Of a stretch of 7,336 nt of DNA, positions 4,725 through 7,336 are shown piece by piece. The notes beneath the pieces are model-generated. The model saw only the letters and a list, made by a program, of their open reading frames with translations. It did not search any database and had not been told where the DNA came from. The stretch's first letter is position 1. Every line of letters starts with the position of its first letter. The position numbers and the translations under genes were made by a program. This stretch comes from Planctomycetota bacterium (GTDB taxonomy: Bacteria > Planctomycetota > Phycisphaerae > SM23-33 > FEN-1343): positions 1 to 7,336 of the forward strand of contig JABMQG010000151.1 of NCBI GenBank assembly GCA_013203365.1. The letters are read 5' to 3'.

Positions 4725-7195
4725 TACGTTTCCTTGTGTTTGTATGAGTTAGCCCCAATGGCCTGATGATGTTGAGTCTGCTCGGCCGCGGCGAGGGCCT
4801 GGCCGAGCGCGAGGCCGCCGTCGCCCGGCGGCACCTGGCGATGGGTGAAGACCTCCAGGCCGGCCGCATGCAGCAGCTGCCAGAGCCGGCCGGTCAAGAG
4901 GCGGTTGGCGAAACATCCGCCGGAAAGCGCCACGCGACTTAACTGTGTTTCACCCGCGATTCGTAAGACGCAATCGGCCAACATGGCGGCGACCGTCTCG
5001 TGGAACGCCAGTGCCAACTCCTCGACGGCCCGCCCCTTGCTCGCGTCGGCCACCATCCGGCGAACCATCGGCCGAACGTCTATCCGCGTTGGCCCGTCGT
5101 CTTCGCGAATCAATGTGTACTCCATCGGCTCGGCACGTCGGCCTCGCCGGGCAGCGGCCTCGACGGCCATGGCCGCTGCGGCCTCGTGGCTGTTGCGGTC
5201 GCACAGGCCAAGCCAGAACGCCACTGCATCGAATAGCCTGCCCAGGCTGGACGACAAAGGCAGCCTAGCCGCAGCCGATGCCAATCGCTGCTCGGTTAGG
5301 GCCACCACTTGCTGGTCCACCCTTCGTAGCATTGTTTCCATCTCCCGCCGCCAATCCTGGCCGAAGGCCTCCCGACCAAGTCCCGCCGCCGGTCGCCATG
5401 TGTCACGGGCAGCAGAGTCTCCGCCGGGCAGGGGGAAGTAGTCCATGTGGGCGGCGCGTTCGAATTGTCCCTCGTCGCAGACCAGCACCTCACAGCCCCA
5501 GACAGCCCCGTCGGTCCCGTAGCCCGTTCCGTCGCAGGCCACGCCTATGACTTGCCCTTGAAGATCATTGTCGGCCATGCAACTGACGATGTGGGCATGG
5601 TGGTGCTGCACGGCTACGACGGGTAGAGAATGTCCGCGGGCATAGCGGGTGGCGACGTAGTTGGGGTGGAGGTCGCATGCGAGCAGTTTGGGGGCGGCCT
5701 TCAGCAGCAGCTTGAACTGTTCGATGGTGGCAACGAAGTTCCGGTAGGTCGCGGGGCTGGGCAGCTCGCCCAGGTGTTCGCTGACCACGGCCTCGTGCCC
5801 CGTGAACAGGCACACCGCCGACTTCATCTCGCCGCCGACGGCCAGGATCGGCTCGGGGGCTTGAGCTGATACACGTATCGTCGCCGGCGCGTACCCGCGT
5901 GCTCGGCGAAGGGGAACGACGCGAGAGGGGGTGATTGGGTCGTCGCCCGGCTCGATCAGCATGACCACTGAATCGTCCACACGCCGTGCAATCTCGCGGT
6001 CGTGCAGCACGAGCGCATCGGCGATCGATCCCAGCCGACGGATGGCTTCGTCGTTGTCGCTGCAAAGCGGTTCTTCGCTTGGGTTGCCGGAGGTCATCAC
6101 CAGCGGGCCGAGCCCCTCGGCAAACAGCAGCAGGTGCAGCGGCGTGTACGGCAGCATGATGCCGAACGTGTCGCACCCCGGCGCCACGTCGCAGCTGACA
6201 GCGGCGCCCGGCCGTTTGGGCATAAGCACGATAGGGCGGGCCGGGCTGGTCAGCGCCTCTGCTGCCCGCGGCGCCACCTCCGCCAGCGCATCTGCCGCCG
6301 ACAGCGAGGCGACCATCATGGCCAGCGGTTTAGTCTCCCGGCCCTTTCGCAGGCGAAGGAGGGTGACGGCGGAGACGTCGTCGGCTCGGCAAGCCAGGTG
6401 AAATCCGCCCAGGCCCTTGATGGCGACAATCTTTCCTTGGCGAAGCCAGCCAGCGGCGGTTTGGATTGGCTCTCCTTCGACGGCGTAACCGTCGGCGTCG
6501 ACCATCCACACCCTGGGCCCGCAGACCCAGCAGGCGTTCGGCTGGGCGTGGAAGCGGCGGTTAGCAGGATCATCGTATTCGCCCCGGCAGATGGTGCACA
6601 TCTTGAACTTCGCCATCGTCGTATTCGGCCGATCGTACGGCACGGCCTGGATGATCGAGTAACGCGGGCCGCAGTTGGTGCAATTGATGAACGGGTAGCG
6701 ATACCGCCGGTCGGCCGGATCGAGCAGTTCTCGGGCGCAGTCGTCGCAGATGGCCGAGTCCGGCGTTATCTCGGCGTCCTGGAAGCCTGCGCCGATGCTG
6801 CCTTCGATGCGGAAATCGGTTTGGCCGCGAACCGGTACGTCGCCGGCGATGAGCCGGCTGATGTGCGCCAACGGCGGCAGCTGGCGGCGAAGAAGGGTTG
6901 TAAACGCCTCGATATGCCGGGCCGGGCCTTCCACCTCGATAAACGCACCGCGCGGGTCGTTTCCCACGAACCCACCCAACGCTAGTTCCGTCGCCAGGCG
7001 ATAGACAAACGGGCGAAAGCCAACGCCTTGCACCCGCCCGCTGACCTCGATTCGCCGGCGCAGCACGTCGCATTCCCCAGGCGGGCCCGCCGAAGGCCGA
7101 TCAGCATGGTTGGAGCAACTATTGTCCATTCGTCGATCCACAATCAATTGATCAAGAACGATAGTATAAACAGATTGCCGGGCAAAAACCCCCAT
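4724..7195 (-). CDS. hypF: Carbamoyltransferase HypF, [NiFe]-hydrogenase maturation
   Basis: HypF turns carbamoyl phosphate and ATP into a carbamoyl-adenylate and passes the carbamoyl group to the C-terminal cysteine of HypE, where it becomes the cyanide ligand of the hydrogenase iron. This 823-residue protein has the full architecture: acylphosphatase domain (about 47-135, GRVQGVGFRPFVYR at 53-66); two zinc fingers (C150/C153 with C172/C175, C200/C203 with C222/C225, including NCTNCGPRYSII and RRFHAQPNACWVCGP); YrdC-like domain (about 244-440, KGLGGFHLACRA at 260-271); and Kae1-like domain (about 449-800, VQHHHAHIVSCMADN, GVACDGTGYGTDGAVWG, ALSGGCFANR, PPGDGGLALGQ). The start at 7195 has AAGGGG five bases upstream. 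Met23 (7129) is an alternative: the domain begins near residue 47, and 7130-7195 is AT-rich and promoter-like. No other hyp or hydrogenase gene is in the window. Confidence 0.97.
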   Translation of the reverse strand: MGVFARQSVYTIVLDQLIVDRRMDNSCSNHADRPSAGPPGECDVLRRRIEVSGRVQGVGFRPFVYRLATELALGGFVGNDPRGAFIEVEGPARHIEAFTTLLRRQLPPLAHISRLIAGDVPVRGQTDFRIEGSIGAGFQDAEITPDSAICDDCARELLDPADRRYRYPFINCTNCGPRYSIIQAVPYDRPNTTMAKFKMCTICRGEYDDPANRRFHAQPNACWVCGPRVWMVDADGYAVEGEPIQTAAGWLRQGKIVAIKGLGGFHLACRADDVSAVTLLRLRKGRETKPLAMMVASLSAADALAEVAPRAAEALTSPARPIVLMPKRPGAAVSCDVAPGCDTFGIMLPYTPLHLLLFAEGLGPLVMTSGNPSEEPLCSDNDEAIRRLGSIADALVLHDREIARRVDDSVVMLIEPGDDPITPSRVVPLRRARGYAPATIRVSAQAPEPILAVGGEMKSAVCLFTGHEAVVSEHLGELPSPATYRNFVATIEQFKLLLKAAPKLLACDLHPNYVATRYARGHSLPVVAVQHHHAHIVSCMADNDLQGQVIGVACDGTGYGTDGAVWGCEVLVCDEGQFERAAHMDYFPLPGGDSAARDTWRPAAGLGREAFGQDWRREMETMLRRVDQQVVALTEQRLASAAARLPLSSSLGRLFDAVAFWLGLCDRNSHEAAAAMAVEAAARRGRRAEPMEYTLIREDDGPTRIDVRPMVRRMVADASKGRAVEELALAFHETVAAMLADCVLRIAGETQLSRVALSGGCFANRLLTGRLWQLLHAAGLEVFTHRQVPPGDGGLALGQALAAAEQTQHHQAIGANSYKHKET

Positions 7196-7212
7196 AATAG
7201 CCCCTTGGCCCT

Positions 7213-7336
7213 AGTACTTTGTAACTGCCAGACTTCAGGGTAATGGCTTTCTTTGCCGATAGGGTTGATAGAACCTTTTGAAACGGCAAGGAGGCCGCCA
7301 TGAAGAAGCACATTGTCGAGTTGACAACCGAAGAAC
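7213..7336 (+). mobile_element. Possible left end of an IS630-like insertion sequence (partial)
   Basis: The 124 bases at the right edge include the start of a probable IS630-type transposase gene and about 87 bp of untranslated lead-in. IS630/Tc1-mariner elements insert at TA; TA dinucleotides at 7212 and 7215, in the short palindrome CTAGTAC, are plausible junctions just outside hypF. The other end lies beyond the window, so terminal inverted repeats cannot be compared. The boundary is a guess. Confidence 0.3.
7300..7336 (+). CDS. N terminus of a probable IS630-family transposase / helix-turn-helix protein (cut by window edge)
   Basis: ATG at 7300 follows a strong AAGGAGG ribosome site five bases upstream. 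It opens the frame MKKHIVELTTEE, which runs off the window after 12 codons. This opening resembles the N terminus of many IS630-type transposases and related winged-helix proteins, which start with a short basic segment, a strand such as IVELT or IVTLS, then an EER-type helix. Twelve residues cannot prove the family, but the ribosome site makes a real start likely. The gene diverges from hypF; their start codons are about 105 bp apart. Confidence 0.45.
   Translation, partial: MKKHIVELTTEE

Noticed and set aside
7140..7190. TATACT on the minus strand near 7165 as a hypF promoter -10 box
   Set aside because: No acceptable -35 box lies 16-18 bp upstream, and the region may be coding if hypF starts at 7195; kept only as a possibility in the hypF entry.
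1..7336. CRISPR arrays, tRNA or rRNA genes, toxin-antitoxin pairs or phage genes
   Set aside because: No regularly spaced repeats, tRNA-like folds or recognisable proteins of these kinds were seen on either strand; the space is filled by the listed genes.

Overview
This GC-rich window is a bacterial chromosomal segment, most likely from a planctomycete (Phycisphaerae-like) or a close relative. The main pointers are a secreted PEP-CTERM protein with two dockerin-like calcium-binding repeats of the GDLDGDGDVD type just before its PEP sorting tail, a style common in that phylum, and an apparent IS630-type transposase start at the right edge. The phylum is an inference; no rRNA or other phylogenetic marker is present.

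Five genes lie head to tail on the minus strand, and one cut-off gene starts on the plus strand at the right edge. In transcription order (right to left) they are: hypF (7195-4724), the carbamoyltransferase that starts cyanide-ligand synthesis for [NiFe] hydrogenase; a 564-residue zinc-type medium-chain dehydrogenase (4724-3030) whose start codon shares one base with the hypF stop; lipA, lipoyl synthase (2984-2067), 45 bp further on; then, after a 178-bp gap with a good sigma-70-like promoter, an exported cysteine-peptidase-like PEP-CTERM protein (1888-464); and the 5' part of a yifB/comM-type Mg-chelatase-like ATPase gene (271 to the left edge). The spacing makes hypF-dehydrogenase-lipA a probable operon, while the PEP-CTERM gene and yifB look separately transcribed.

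Non-coding structure is concentrated at 272-463 and 1889-2102. A 38-bp palindromic repeat occurs twice, at 386-423 and 2065-2102, in the same orientation. The copies differ at only two positions, and these two positions face each other in the stem (C-G in one copy, A-T in the other). The second copy encodes the last residues and stop codon of lipA. Other structures are an 8-bp-stem hairpin in the PEP-CTERM 5' leader, a two-part hairpin in the yifB leader, and weak terminator-like hairpins.

Most of the genes are ordinary housekeeping or maturation genes, and I see no convincing new multi-gene system. The best leads are the structured dispersed repeat, the dehydrogenase with two tandem Rossmann-like domains, and hypF standing without other hyp genes beside a likely insertion-sequence end.
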